64,000 bases of DNA, from NCBI RefSeq assembly GCF_036194065.1, contig NZ_CP108095.1:6820001-6884000 (forward strand), read 5' to 3'. Below, one piece after another: positions 29,158-37,691 of this stretch; the stretch's first letter is position 1, and each line of letters opens with the position of its first letter. A program made the translations under genes and the position numbers. The DNA comes from Streptomyces sp. NBC_00239. GTDB taxonomy: Bacteria; Actinomycetota; Actinomycetes; Streptomycetales; Streptomycetaceae. The notes under the pieces are model-generated. The model worked only from the letters and a program-made list of their open reading frames with translations. It had not been told where the DNA came from and did not search any database.

Positions 29158-30351
29158 GTGATACGTCGGCGTGTGGCGGCCCGTACGCCCGGCGCGCCGC
29201 TGATGTCGCGCTTCGGGAACGATGCCGAGTCATCTCCCGGAGGTGGCGTCAGAGCTCCGATGGCGTATGTGGTCGCGGCGACCGTACCGGTCGTGCTGCT
29301 GGAGCTGACGATCGACGACAGCACAGTGCGGCTCATCCCCCTGCTGATCCTGCTTCCCGCGTTCCCGGCGGTCGTCGGCACGGTGCGGCAGACCGCCTAC
29401 GCGGTGGGCTGGGTGCTGATCGTCATCACCGCGGTTCTGCTGTACCGGCCCCTGCCCGCGTCGTACGACTACGGGATCGTCATGCTGCTGGCAGTCGTGC
29501 TCGGCGTGCTGTGCGTGGTGAGCTGCCACTGGCGGATCCGGAGGGAGCGGGAACTGCTGCGGGTCCGGTCCACGGCGGTCGCTCTGCAACGGCAGATGCT
29601 GCGGCCCCTGCCGATCCTCACCGACCGGGTGATCGTCGACGGGTTGTACCTGCCGGTGGAGGCGGACAGGCTGGTCGGGGGAGATGTCTACGAGGCGGTG
29701 GCCTCGCCCTACGGCACGCGGCTGCTCTTCGGCGATGTCCAGGGCAAGGGCCTGCCCGCGATCGGAGCCGCCTTCGCCGTCCTCAGCGCTTTCCGTGAGG
29801 CCGCTCCGCGTGAGCCGACCCTCACCGCGCTCGTGGACTATCTCGAACAGGCCGTGGTCCGGCACAACGCCTTCGCCCAGCAGACCGGCGAGCCCGAACG
29901 CTTCGTCACCGCCCTCATCCTGAGCGTCGACACCTCGACCGAAACACAGGCCGTCAACTGCGGCCACCCTCCACCCCACCTGTTGAAGGCCGGACCGGTC
30001 GCTCCAGTGCCGCTCGGCAACCCCGGGGTACCGCTGGGTCTGGCGGACCTCGCTTCCGAACCCAGAACCGTCGCGTGGTTCCCGTTCCCAACGGGCGCCA
30101 CCCTGATCAGCTGCAGCGACGGTGTCACCGAGGCCCGCAACGCCACCGGAGCCTTCTATCCCCTTGCAGAGCGCCTGGAGGCGTTGGAGCACATCTCCTC
30201 CTGGCGGGTCGCCGACTACCTGGCCGAAGACCTCAGCCGCCACACCGCAGGAGAGCAGCGGGACGACATCACCGCCCTCGTGGTCCGCAGAACAGCACCC
30301 GACAGCGATTCCACAGGAGCACCGGACTCGGCTTGGAGGCACCCGCTATGA
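29158..30351 (+). CDS. Membrane-anchored SpoIIE/PP2C-type serine phosphatase
   Basis: About 397 residues. The first third is a membrane domain (AYVVAATVPVVLLELTI, LIPLLILLPAFPAVVGTV, AYAVGWVLIVITAVLLY, MLLAVVLGVLCVVSCHW). The SpoIIE domain follows: LQRQMLRPLP, GGDVYEAVASPYGTRLLFGD, VQGKGLPAIGAAFAVLSAFR, CGHPPPHLL and RDDITALVV. These phosphatases act on anti-sigma-factor antagonists in general stress signalling. GTG 29158 with GGGAG is one start; ATG 29203 is also possible. It overlaps the next gene by ATGA. A truncated copy lies at 25180. Confidence 0.9.
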   Translation: MIRRRVAARTPGAPLMSRFGNDAESSPGGGVRAPMAYVVAATVPVVLLELTIDDSTVRLIPLLILLPAFPAVVGTVRQTAYAVGWVLIVITAVLLYRPLPASYDYGIVMLLAVVLGVLCVVSCHWRIRRERELLRVRSTAVALQRQMLRPLPILTDRVIVDGLYLPVEADRLVGGDVYEAVASPYGTRLLFGDVQGKGLPAIGAAFAVLSAFREAAPREPTLTALVDYLEQAVVRHNAFAQQTGEPERFVTALILSVDTSTETQAVNCGHPPPHLLKAGPVAPVPLGNPGVPLGLADLASEPRTVAWFPFPTGATLISCSDGVTEARNATGAFYPLAERLEALEHISSWRVADYLAEDLSRHTAGEQRDDITALVVRRTAPDSDSTGAPDSAWRHPL

Positions 30352-30827
30352 CGAACGCCGCTCCTCCCGCACCGATCGTGGTCGGCGCCGACGGCTCTCC
30401 AGCCTCCGGCCCGGCCCTGCGCTTCGCCCTTCAGGAGGCGCAGTTGCGCGGGACCGGCCTCCGCGCCGTATGCGCGTACGACTTCACCACTCGGTACAGC
30501 GGTCTCGAGTGGTTTGCCGCCTCCGGTTTCCACGATCTGGATACGCAGCTGCGCGACAGCACGTTGGAAGCGGTCACCAAGGCGGTGGAGGAGGCCCGGG
30601 GACAGGTCGGCGGCGAGCCGGTGGAGGTCGACATCAGGGTTGAGCCGGGCCGCCCGTCCCAGGTCCTACTGGACGCGAGCGCGGACGCCTGCCTCCTGGT
30701 GGTCGGCAGCCGGGGCTCAGGCGCATGGGGGCGCCTCACTCTGGGCTCCACCAGTACCGAGGTCGTGCACAACGCCCATCTGCCCGTCGTCGTCGTGCCC
30801 GGCGGGCAGCCGGACCGGACATCGTGA
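30348..30827 (+). CDS. Universal stress protein, single domain
   Basis: 159 residues. It starts IVVGADGSPASGPALRFALQ, and the ATP signature GSRGSGAWGRLTLGSTSTEV is intact. Start and stop overlap the phosphatase (ATGA) and the GH15 gene (GTGA), so all three are translationally coupled. This arrangement suggests the USP works with, or responds to the same signal as, the membrane phosphatase. Confidence 0.93.
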   Translation: MTNAAPPAPIVVGADGSPASGPALRFALQEAQLRGTGLRAVCAYDFTTRYSGLEWFAASGFHDLDTQLRDSTLEAVTKAVEEARGQVGGEPVEVDIRVEPGRPSQVLLDASADACLLVVGSRGSGAWGRLTLGSTSTEVVHNAHLPVVVVPGGQPDRTS

Positions 30828-32641
30828 ATGACTCGGTCGCCACCGCGCCGACACGACTGGATGGCTACGCAGAGCTACGGGACTACGCAGCGATCGGGGA
30901 CGGCCGCTGTGTCGCGCTCATCGCCCGCGACGGAGCGGTGGACTGGCTGAGCTGGCCGGATCTGGACTCATCGACCCTCTTCGCCGCCGTCCTCGACCAG
31001 GCCCGCGGCGGCAGCTTTCTCCTGCGGCCCGATGTGCCGCACACCGTGGCGCGCCGCTATCTTCCCGGCACCAATGTGCTGGAGACGACCTTCACCACCG
31101 CAGGCGGGACCGTCCGCGTGACCGACGCCCTCACGCTCCCCGACACCGCCTCGCTGGCTCCCGGACGGGAGCTCGTCCGCCGGATCGAGGGCCTGTCGGG
31201 CAGCGTCCCAATGAGCTGGAGCGTTCAGCCGCGCTTCGGCTACGGCGCCCGCATACCAATCGTGGCGCGCCGAGCGGGCGTACCGGTGGCCGTCTGCGGC
31301 GCCGAAGCCGTCGCCGTCTGTGCCTGGGACGCCGGCCACCCGCAGTGCACGGCCGACTCCGTCACCGCCCGGTTCCGAGCCGAATCCGGTACCCGGGCTC
31401 TGATCGCGTTGCCCTACGCATACCAAGAACCACTGGTGCTCCCCACCCGTGCCGAATGCGAAGCCCGCCTGGACCACACCACCGCGACCTGGCGGCAGTG
31501 GTCGGACGACCGCACCTACACCGGACCGTGGCGTGACGCCGTACTGCGCAGCGCCCTCGCCCTCAAGCTCCTGGTCTTCGCCCCCTCCGGCGCGGTCGCC
31601 GCTGCCGCGACCTGCTCGCTGCCCGAGGAGCTGGGCGGGGAGCGCAACTGGGACTACCGCTTCAGCTGGATCCGCGACTCCGCCTTCACCCTGGACGCCT
31701 TCCTCAAGCTGGGCTGCGCGCCGGAAGCGACCAGCTACCTGTGGTGGCTCATGCACGCCTCCCAGCTCACTCACCCCCACCTGAACGTCCTGTACCGCCT
31801 CAACGGCGGCACCCGGGCACCCGAGCAGGCCCTGCCCCTGTCGGGCTATCGAGGCTCGACGCCTGTACGTGTGGGCAACGCAGCCGCAGGCCAGGTCCAG
31901 CTGGACACCTACGGGGAGCTGCTGCAGACCGCGTGGCTCTACACCACCGCGGGCCATCGACTCGATGCCGACATCGCCCGCCGGCTGGCCGAGACCGCTG
32001 ACTTCGTCTGCACCATCTGGCAGCAGCCCGACGCGGGTATCTGGGAGGTCCGCAGCTCACCGGAACACTTCACCCAGTCCAAGATGATGTGCTGGATCGC
32101 CCTCGACCGGGCCGTGGACCTGGCCAGGCGGCAGTTGATCCCGGACCGGCACTCGGCCCGATGGCAGCGCGAACGACAGGCCATCGCCGAATTCGTCGAA
32201 ACCCGCTGCTTCAGCGAGCGGCTCAACAGCTACATGCGCTCCGCCGGCAGCGACGACCTGGACGCAAGCCTCCTGCTCGGCCTGCTGCACGGCTACCGCC
32301 CGCAAGACGACGGACGCCTGCGCGGCACCGTCTCCGCCGTCCAGGAGACCCTCCGCGAGGGCCCCTACGTCAGCCGCTACCTCGGCTCCGACGGTGTCCC
32401 TGGCCGTGAGGGTGCCTTCCTCGCGTGCTCCTTCTGGCTGGCCGAAGCCCTCGCGGGATGCGGCCGCATCGACGAGGCTGTGTCCCTGATGGACCAGCTT
32501 GTGGCCCTCGGCAATGGGGTCGGCCTCTACAGTGAAGAGATCGACCCCACCACGGGCGCCTTCCTCGGCAACATGCCCCAGGGCCTGTCCCACCTGGCCC
32601 TGATCAGCGCCGCCTGCGCGATCGGGGAGGCCACACGATGA
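30824..32641 (+). CDS. Glycoside hydrolase family 15 protein (glucoamylase or trehalase type)
   Basis: 605 residues, cytoplasmic, no signal peptide. N-terminal domain: ALIARDGAVDWLSWPDLDS. Catalytic (alpha/alpha)6 domain: GGERNWDYRFSWIRDSAFTL, GIWEVRSSPEHFTQSKMMCW with the acid Glu, and YSEEIDPTTGAFLGNMPQGL with the base Glu. Relatives in actinobacteria include trehalases and glucoamylases; the substrate cannot be fixed here. GTG 30824 overlaps the USP stop, and the 3' end overlaps the next gene by ATGA. Trehalose turnover would suit a stress operon. Confidence 0.9.
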   Translation: MNDSVATAPTRLDGYAELRDYAAIGDGRCVALIARDGAVDWLSWPDLDSSTLFAAVLDQARGGSFLLRPDVPHTVARRYLPGTNVLETTFTTAGGTVRVTDALTLPDTASLAPGRELVRRIEGLSGSVPMSWSVQPRFGYGARIPIVARRAGVPVAVCGAEAVAVCAWDAGHPQCTADSVTARFRAESGTRALIALPYAYQEPLVLPTRAECEARLDHTTATWRQWSDDRTYTGPWRDAVLRSALALKLLVFAPSGAVAAAATCSLPEELGGERNWDYRFSWIRDSAFTLDAFLKLGCAPEATSYLWWLMHASQLTHPHLNVLYRLNGGTRAPEQALPLSGYRGSTPVRVGNAAAGQVQLDTYGELLQTAWLYTTAGHRLDADIARRLAETADFVCTIWQQPDAGIWEVRSSPEHFTQSKMMCWIALDRAVDLARRQLIPDRHSARWQRERQAIAEFVETRCFSERLNSYMRSAGSDDLDASLLLGLLHGYRPQDDGRLRGTVSAVQETLREGPYVSRYLGSDGVPGREGAFLACSFWLAEALAGCGRIDEAVSLMDQLVALGNGVGLYSEEIDPTTGAFLGNMPQGLSHLALISAACAIGEATR

Positions 32642-33120
32642 GCATCTGGGCCGCGCTGGCGGGCGGCTTCGTCGGCACCCTGGTCCTCACCACGGGCTTG
32701 CGGGCAGCCAATACCTTCAACGTCACCCGCATCGATCTGCCGTTCCTCCTGGGCACCGCCTTCACCAGCGACCGGACCCGCGCCAAGGCCCTCGGCTATG
32801 GAGCACACTTCGTCAACGGACTGATCTTCGCCCTGCTCTACTACGCGGTCTTCGCCGCCCTCGACTACAGCAGCTGGTGGCTGGGCACCGCCTTCGGCCT
32901 CGTCCACGGCCTTTTCGCCGCAACCGCGCTCGTCAACATCCTGCTGCCCCTCGTCCACCCGCGCATGGGCTCACCCCAGACCAGCGCGCCCGATGTCGCC
33001 CTGCTCGAACCCCCAGGCTTCCTCATGCTCAACTACGGACGGGGCACACCCATCGTCACCCTCGCCGCGCACCTCGCCTACGGCACCATCGTGGGAGGGT
33101 TCATCGCCTGGCCAAGCTGA
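32638..33120 (+). CDS. Small integral membrane protein
   Basis: 160 residues with about four membrane helices (WAALAGGFVGTLVLTTGL, GLIFALLYYAVFAALDY, FGLVHGLFAATALVNILLPL, VTLAAHLAYGTIVGGFIAW). A conserved-looking HPRMG motif follows helix three. The start overlaps the GH15 stop (ATGA), so it is the fourth gene of a tight operon with the phosphatase and USP. The function is not recognised. Confidence 0.82.
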   Translation: MSIWAALAGGFVGTLVLTTGLRAANTFNVTRIDLPFLLGTAFTSDRTRAKALGYGAHFVNGLIFALLYYAVFAALDYSSWWLGTAFGLVHGLFAATALVNILLPLVHPRMGSPQTSAPDVALLEPPGFLMLNYGRGTPIVTLAAHLAYGTIVGGFIAWPS

Positions 33121-33255
33121 CCACCCTGGCTGGTATCGCCCAGGGGCCGCCAGCGTGTAACGGCGGACCGTACGCGGGCCCGGTAGCGTGGAATCAGGAC
33201 CAAGAACCCGCACAAAATTGAAGCCTGCCATCGCGGTCACGGCGGAAAGGTCCTC

Positions 33256-33732
33256 ATGCCCCATACCCACGAAGCGGCACCCAGCGACCCGCATCCGGAG
33301 CCGACTGATAGCGGACCGGACACGCGCGGGCCACGGCTGGCATCGGTCGTGGTGTTCGTCCACGACCACGACGCATCGGCGGACTTCTACCAAGAGCTGC
33401 TGAACATGAAGGTCACCGTACGCACCACCACCGCCGCGCTGCTCGTGGGCCGAGCCGGCTTCCAGGTGTACCTCCGCGCCGTCGGCCCCCACGCCGCCCA
33501 CCCGGTCGGCCACGTTGGGGCGCAGTACGTCATCTGGACAGCGGACGGCCCTGAGGACTTCCAGCGGTGCGAGCGCGTACTCAGAGCCCGCTCCGACCAC
33601 GTCTACACCCGGGAGAGTGAGGGATTCACCCTCATCGAAGGCCGGGACCCCAGCGGCCTGCCGGTCCTGGTGGCCTATCCAGGGCCCGACGAAGTAGCGC
33701 GGCTCGAGATCATCACTCGCTACTACGTGTGA
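33256..33732 (+). CDS. VOC (glyoxalase/bleomycin-resistance) family protein
   Basis: 158 residues. After a polar N-terminal tail, LASVVVFVHDHDASADFYQE begins the beta-alpha-beta unit of the vicinal-oxygen-chelate fold, ending GFTLIEGRDPSGLPVLVAYP. His and Glu that could bind metal are present, but the reaction is unknown. It lies 42 bp before a DUF488 gene. A decayed inverted copy of both is at 28490-28895. Confidence 0.85.
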   Translation: MPHTHEAAPSDPHPEPTDSGPDTRGPRLASVVVFVHDHDASADFYQELLNMKVTVRTTTAALLVGRAGFQVYLRAVGPHAAHPVGHVGAQYVIWTADGPEDFQRCERVLRARSDHVYTRESEGFTLIEGRDPSGLPVLVAYPGPDEVARLEIITRYYV

Positions 33733-33774
33733 CACGGAGGAAGCCGAGTACCCGGCTCACGAGGAGGTCCTTCA

Positions 33775-34137
33775 ATGGCTCGTAGTAGGAAGGTACACGT
33801 GCGCCGCGTCTACGAGGATCCGGCGCAGAGTGACGGCGTGAGAGTGCTGGTCGACCGGATCTGGCCCCGGGGGATGACCAAGGACAAGGCTCATCTCGAC
33901 GAGTGGTGCAAGCAAGTCGCCCCGTCCACGCAACTGCGCAAGTGGTACAGCCACGACCCCGAGCGATTCACGGAATTCAGCCGGCGCTACCGGACCGAGC
34001 TCAAGGATCCCGAACACGCAGACGCTCTGGCGCACCTGCGCGACCTCGCCAAAGACGGGACTTTGACGCTGCTCACCGCAACGAAGCATCCGGAGATCAG
34101 TGAAGCCGAGGTGCTTGCCGAGATGCTCCGCAGCTGA
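33775..34137 (+). CDS. DUF488 protein, short form
   Basis: 120 residues. VRRVYEDPAQSDGVRVLVDR, IWPRGMTKDKAHLDEWCK and ELKDPEHADALAHLR are typical of the YeaO-like DUF488 branch, sometimes named uroporphyrin-III methyltransferase in databases without good reason. Function unproven. ATG 33775 follows GAGGAGG. Next to the VOC gene and before a strong hairpin, so the pair forms one transcript. Confidence 0.9.
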   Translation: MARSRKVHVRRVYEDPAQSDGVRVLVDRIWPRGMTKDKAHLDEWCKQVAPSTQLRKWYSHDPERFTEFSRRYRTELKDPEHADALAHLRDLAKDGTLTLLTATKHPEISEAEVLAEMLRS

Positions 34138-34178
34138 GTATCGGGATGAAGGCACCGGGGTGCACGCATCGCCCCGAT

Positions 34179-34199
34179 GCCACTGCGCTGCGCAGTGGC
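34179..34199 (+). terminator. Perfect 9-bp hairpin after the VOC-DUF488 pair
   Basis: GCCACTGCG-ctg-CGCAGTGGC forms a stem with no mismatch and a three-base loop, 42 bp after the DUF488 stop. It is followed by TTCGTGTTCT, a weakly T-rich tail. It is a good candidate for a transcription terminator. Confidence 0.6.
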
Positions 34200-34284
34200 T
34201 TCGTGTTCTCAGGCAGTCATGCGGAAATCAGTCGATAATGGATGTGATCGACTCCAGCGGTGATCTCGCATCTTGGAGCTGCTT

Positions 34285-34998
34285 ATGAATGATCAGCTGC
34301 CGCAGATGAACGGTCCCCCGCCCGTGGCGGGGCTGGTCGGGGAAAGCCTCATACCCGTCACGGACGAGATCGAGTGGGCGGCCGTGTCTCCACGGCAGAT
34401 CACCCCGGAGGAGTGGCAGCGGTTCGAGGGCAACCTTAAGGAGATCTTCGAGGCGCTGGGCTTGGCCGTCGGGTCAGCGGCCACGGCCGACACGCCCCGC
34501 CGCTTTCTGCGCGCCCTCTTCGACGCCACGAGCGGGTACGAAGGCGACGAAAAGCTGGTCACCGCCTTCGAGACCGAATGCCATGGTGGGTCGGACTGCC
34601 GGATCAGCCAGATCGTCGAAGGACCGATCCCGTTCTTCGCTCTCTGTGAGCATCACGCTTTGCCGTTCTTCGGCAAGGCGTATGTCGGGTACATCGCACA
34701 CGAGCACATCCTCGGGCTCTCGAAGCTGACCAGGCTGGTACGGCTGTTCGCCCGCCGCTTCTCGGTGCAAGAACGCATCGGCCACCAACTCGCCGAATCC
34801 TTGCAGCAAATCATGCTGCCGCACGGTGTTGCAGTCCATTTGGAAGCGGTGCATCTGTGTACGCAGATGCGCGGTGTACGGGAGATCGAGTCCAGCACCC
34901 GCACCACCCACTGGCGGGGTACCTACGACGAGGATCCGCAACTGCGGGGCGAATTCTTCACGTTGTGCGGTCAACGCGGCCTGGCCGGACATGGCTGA
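34285..34998 (+). CDS. folE: GTP cyclohydrolase I
   Basis: 237 residues. It converts GTP to dihydroneopterin triphosphate. Zinc ligands CEHHALPF and HLCTQMRG and the substrate motif GLSKLTRLVRLFARRFSVQE are present. The usual actinobacterial folE lies near ftsH and folP; this one is alone with a RibD_C reductase that starts eight bases before its stop, so it is probably a second copy serving a different pterin. ATG 34285 follows TTGGAG. Confidence 0.93.
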   Translation: MNDQLPQMNGPPPVAGLVGESLIPVTDEIEWAAVSPRQITPEEWQRFEGNLKEIFEALGLAVGSAATADTPRRFLRALFDATSGYEGDEKLVTAFETECHGGSDCRISQIVEGPIPFFALCEHHALPFFGKAYVGYIAHEHILGLSKLTRLVRLFARRFSVQERIGHQLAESLQQIMLPHGVAVHLEAVHLCTQMRGVREIESSTRTTHWRGTYDEDPQLRGEFFTLCGQRGLAGHG

Positions 34999-35875
34999 AG
35001 ACAGCACCGCATACCCCGCCGACGGACCACACGCAGGTTCGTTGGACCCCTTGGACTTGCTGTACGAGGAGGCAGGGCCACCCGGCTTCGGTCTTCCTGC
35101 GGCGCTCGCCACGGCGTACGGCGGCGATCTGGGTTTCATTTCGCCGTGCGTGTACGCCAACTTCGTCACCTCCCTTGACGGAGTGGTCGCCCTCGGTCCC
35201 GAATACCCTTCCTCCGGCTCGGCGATCAGCGGGCGTGAACCCGCGGACCGCTTCGTCATGGGACTGCTGCGCGCATGCGCCGACACGATCCTCATCGGAG
35301 CCGGCACGTTGCGGGCCACACCCCGCCACCTGTGGACGCCCGACCATGTCTGCCCTCAAGCCGCACCCGACTTCGCCGAGCTAAGGCGCAGCCTGGGACG
35401 CGCCACCCGACCACAACTGGTCTTCGTCACAGCGAGCGGAGATCTGCCCACTGAGCATCCAGCGCTGCAGTCGGGCGCGCTCGTGGCCACTACCGCGGTC
35501 GGCGCCCGCCGACTGGAGGGACGGCTGCCGCCGACATGCGCGATACTCACCGCGGTCGAAGGATCGGCCCTCAGAATGGCCGACGTCCTCGCGGCCCTCC
35601 GCGTCCAGGGACACACCCTGGTGCTCACCGAGGGTGGACCGCGGCTCATCGGATACCTGCTCGGCGAGGGCCTGCTTGACGAGCTGTTCCTCACGGCGTC
35701 CCCAGTGCTGGCCGGCCGGGCTGACACACCCCGTCCCGGAGTCGTCTCCGGGCTCGAACTGCTGCCGAACCGGCCGGTGTGGACGGACCTGATCAGCGCC
35801 CGTCGACAGAACTCATACCTCTACCTGCGCTACCGACTTCGGACGCCACGCGGCCGTCCAGCACTGGCCAATTGA
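34991..35875 (+). CDS. RibD C-terminal domain (dihydrofolate-reductase-like) protein
   Basis: 294 residues. CVYANFVTSLDGVVAL, GREPADRFVMGLLRACADTI and GAGTLRATPRH match the substrate and NADPH half of RibD_C proteins, ending LVLTEGGPRLIGYLLGEGLL. In riboflavin synthesis this fold reduces a pyrimidine; stand-alone forms can reduce dihydropterins or folates. Overlap with folE suggests it reduces the product of that branch, perhaps to a tetrahydropterin cofactor. This is inference from context. Confidence 0.87.
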   Translation: MAEDSTAYPADGPHAGSLDPLDLLYEEAGPPGFGLPAALATAYGGDLGFISPCVYANFVTSLDGVVALGPEYPSSGSAISGREPADRFVMGLLRACADTILIGAGTLRATPRHLWTPDHVCPQAAPDFAELRRSLGRATRPQLVFVTASGDLPTEHPALQSGALVATTAVGARRLEGRLPPTCAILTAVEGSALRMADVLAALRVQGHTLVLTEGGPRLIGYLLGEGLLDELFLTASPVLAGRADTPRPGVVSGLELLPNRPVWTDLISARRQNSYLYLRYRLRTPRGRPALAN

Positions 35876-36762
35876 CGCAGGCCGCCGTTGTTCCGTCGAA
35901 CGCCTGACTGCGGGCCGGCGATGTGGAACCTCCTGCTCCCACCTCCGAACACCGAACGCGCCGTGCAGCCGCGACACCGGGGGCATCCGCGAACCACCCT
36001 TAATCAGCGGGTGTCGTCGAGACGGCCGCTGGCCCTCACGTGATCAACCATCGCCGTCGGCCCATCATGGCCACGAAAGTCGGCCAGGAACCCAGCGTCG
36101 GAGCACCGCAGCGCCCGAACTGCTCGGCGCACCATGGCCATCATGCTGCTTGGGCAGGTGCGACATCCCACCAGCAACGCATCCAACCCGGCCATGTCGT
36201 CGCCACACGGACCGGAGGCCCCAGGGCCGGCAGTGCGGCGAGCCGACCGAAGCCTCCGAGGACGCCGATGGAACGCGCGGTGGGCTGCAGCAGGCGCAGC
36301 TCTCGTTCCAGCCACGGTCTCGACCCGTGGTGACTGGGGGTACTGGGGGCGGCCCGTACTGGGGTTCGGGCCGTCCGACGCCGCTTTGGTCATCATCGGA
36401 CTGGCGCCGGCGCATGTTCGTACGCTCCGTTCTGCGCAAGACTGGGCGAGAACTGGCTCCGCACGGCAAAACGCGCCCACCCACACCAGGAGAGATGCCG
36501 CGCGCATCTGAACATCGACCCGCATGACGACTGCGCGCGATTACACCCTCCCCTTTCACGCTCGGCCCACACAATCGCCGACCAGCAAGTGGCATTCAGG
36601 ACGACCTGTAGAAAGTAAACACGGTGTGTGCCCAAGCCACACCCAAGCCGTTGACCAGGCAAAACATCAAAGTCCGGCTGGAGTACTAGCCGCGATCCGC
36701 AGGCGCGCAGCCGAGTTCCGGCTGGCGCGCATGGGTCTCACGCCTGCGAGTAGAGTGCCGAT
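35876..36762. other. Mostly non-coding, with one recognisable remnant
   Basis: Nearly 900 bp without an intact gene. The only recognised content is the uracil-DNA glycosylase remnant at about 36290-36440. The part from 36520 to 36680 is richer in A and T than the surroundings and may hold a promoter for the small gene at 36763. Confidence 0.4.
36290..36440 (+). pseudogene. Remnant of a uracil-DNA glycosylase gene
   Basis: The plus strand encodes GDWGYWGRPVLGFGPSDAAL then VIIGLAPA, almost the same as the active-site block of the intact UdgB gene (EYWGRPVPGFGPADAAMMIT, GLAPA). Homology ends shortly after. It lies on the opposite strand to the intact gene, 9 kb away. Confidence 0.75.
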
Positions 36763-37056
36763 ATGTCCGATAACTCTGCAGATTACGGCGTCCAGCCGCT
36801 GGGTGACCACGAATACCTGCTCCGGGTCCCAGGAGACGCGAGGGAGGCTGAGTTCCGGTTCCGGGCCAGCCCCAACGTCTTGAAGGACTTGGGCGTCGAC
36901 AGCGCCGCCGAGCAATTCGTCGTCCGAGAGACGGCCGCGTTCCTGCTCGAGCATCAGCCAGTCATGGACCTTCCTCCGATGATTGATCTGGAGGATGTCG
37001 CTGCGGCCTATGACGGCTACCTCAATGAACTGCGGGAACGCCTGGCATCTTCCTGA
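36763..37056 (+). CDS. Small conserved-looking protein, function unknown
   Basis: 97 residues, acidic, no membrane segment. GDHEYLLRVPGDAREAEFRF then SPNVLKDLGVDSAAEQFVVR and PPMIDLEDVAAAYDGYLNEL read as a compact soluble protein with a helical end. Codon usage fits the host. No close family is recognised and no neighbour gives a clue. A weak AGAGTG precedes ATG 36763. Confidence 0.7.
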   Translation: MSDNSADYGVQPLGDHEYLLRVPGDAREAEFRFRASPNVLKDLGVDSAAEQFVVRETAAFLLEHQPVMDLPPMIDLEDVAAAYDGYLNELRERLASS

Positions 37057-37691
37057 GCGGCACGGGCGCATAGGGAGACTGCCGCACCTCGCTCGCGGCC
37101 GGCCGGGCGCACCCTGCCGCGCTGTGGCCCGCGACTGCAAGGATCCGCAGGCCTTGTGTGCTTCGCCCAGCAGCGGTGCGTGATACGGGACGGGGTGCCT
37201 TCAGGTGACCCCTACGCCTGCCAGGTCGCGTCCCGCGGGGCAGGACAGTGTCCGCCAGCGCGTCGGACTGAGCCAGCCGGCAGCAGTGCGAACCGGCTCC
37301 CCAAATGAACCCCTGCCGTAGTCCAGCAGGGGGCGGAGTATCGAGTGCCGAGCTTTGAACTCCTCAGTCTCGACACCCGCCGCCGCACCCGCTCCAGGTA
37401 AGGCGACAACCAGACTTCACCCGGATCCTCGCGGGTAACTGTCTCCCAGTATGGGTGTGACCCCTACCGCGATGGACAGCTCATGAAGCGGAACGGGCCC
37501 ACGTCGCACGCACCAGCACGTGAGCTGCTCATCCCTTCCGGGTGGCAGCACAGCGGCGCACGGACGTGTCGCTCCATCCCGGCAGGCTGGTGCTGAAAAG
37601 CTCTGAGCGGGAGGACCACGGCGGGACAGACGTCAAGCAGCGGCACGTACGGACCTCACGCGCCGACGGACGAGAGGGGATGAGGTTGGCG
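37057..37691. other. No recognisable gene
   Basis: About 630 bp. Short frames on both strands lack motifs. It probably contains the promoter of the dehydrogenase gene that follows. Confidence 0.4.

Noticed and set aside
30968..31957. 329-codon minus-strand frame within the GH15 gene
   Set aside because: Shadow of the GH15 coding sequence, with repetitive Gly/Gln/Val composition.
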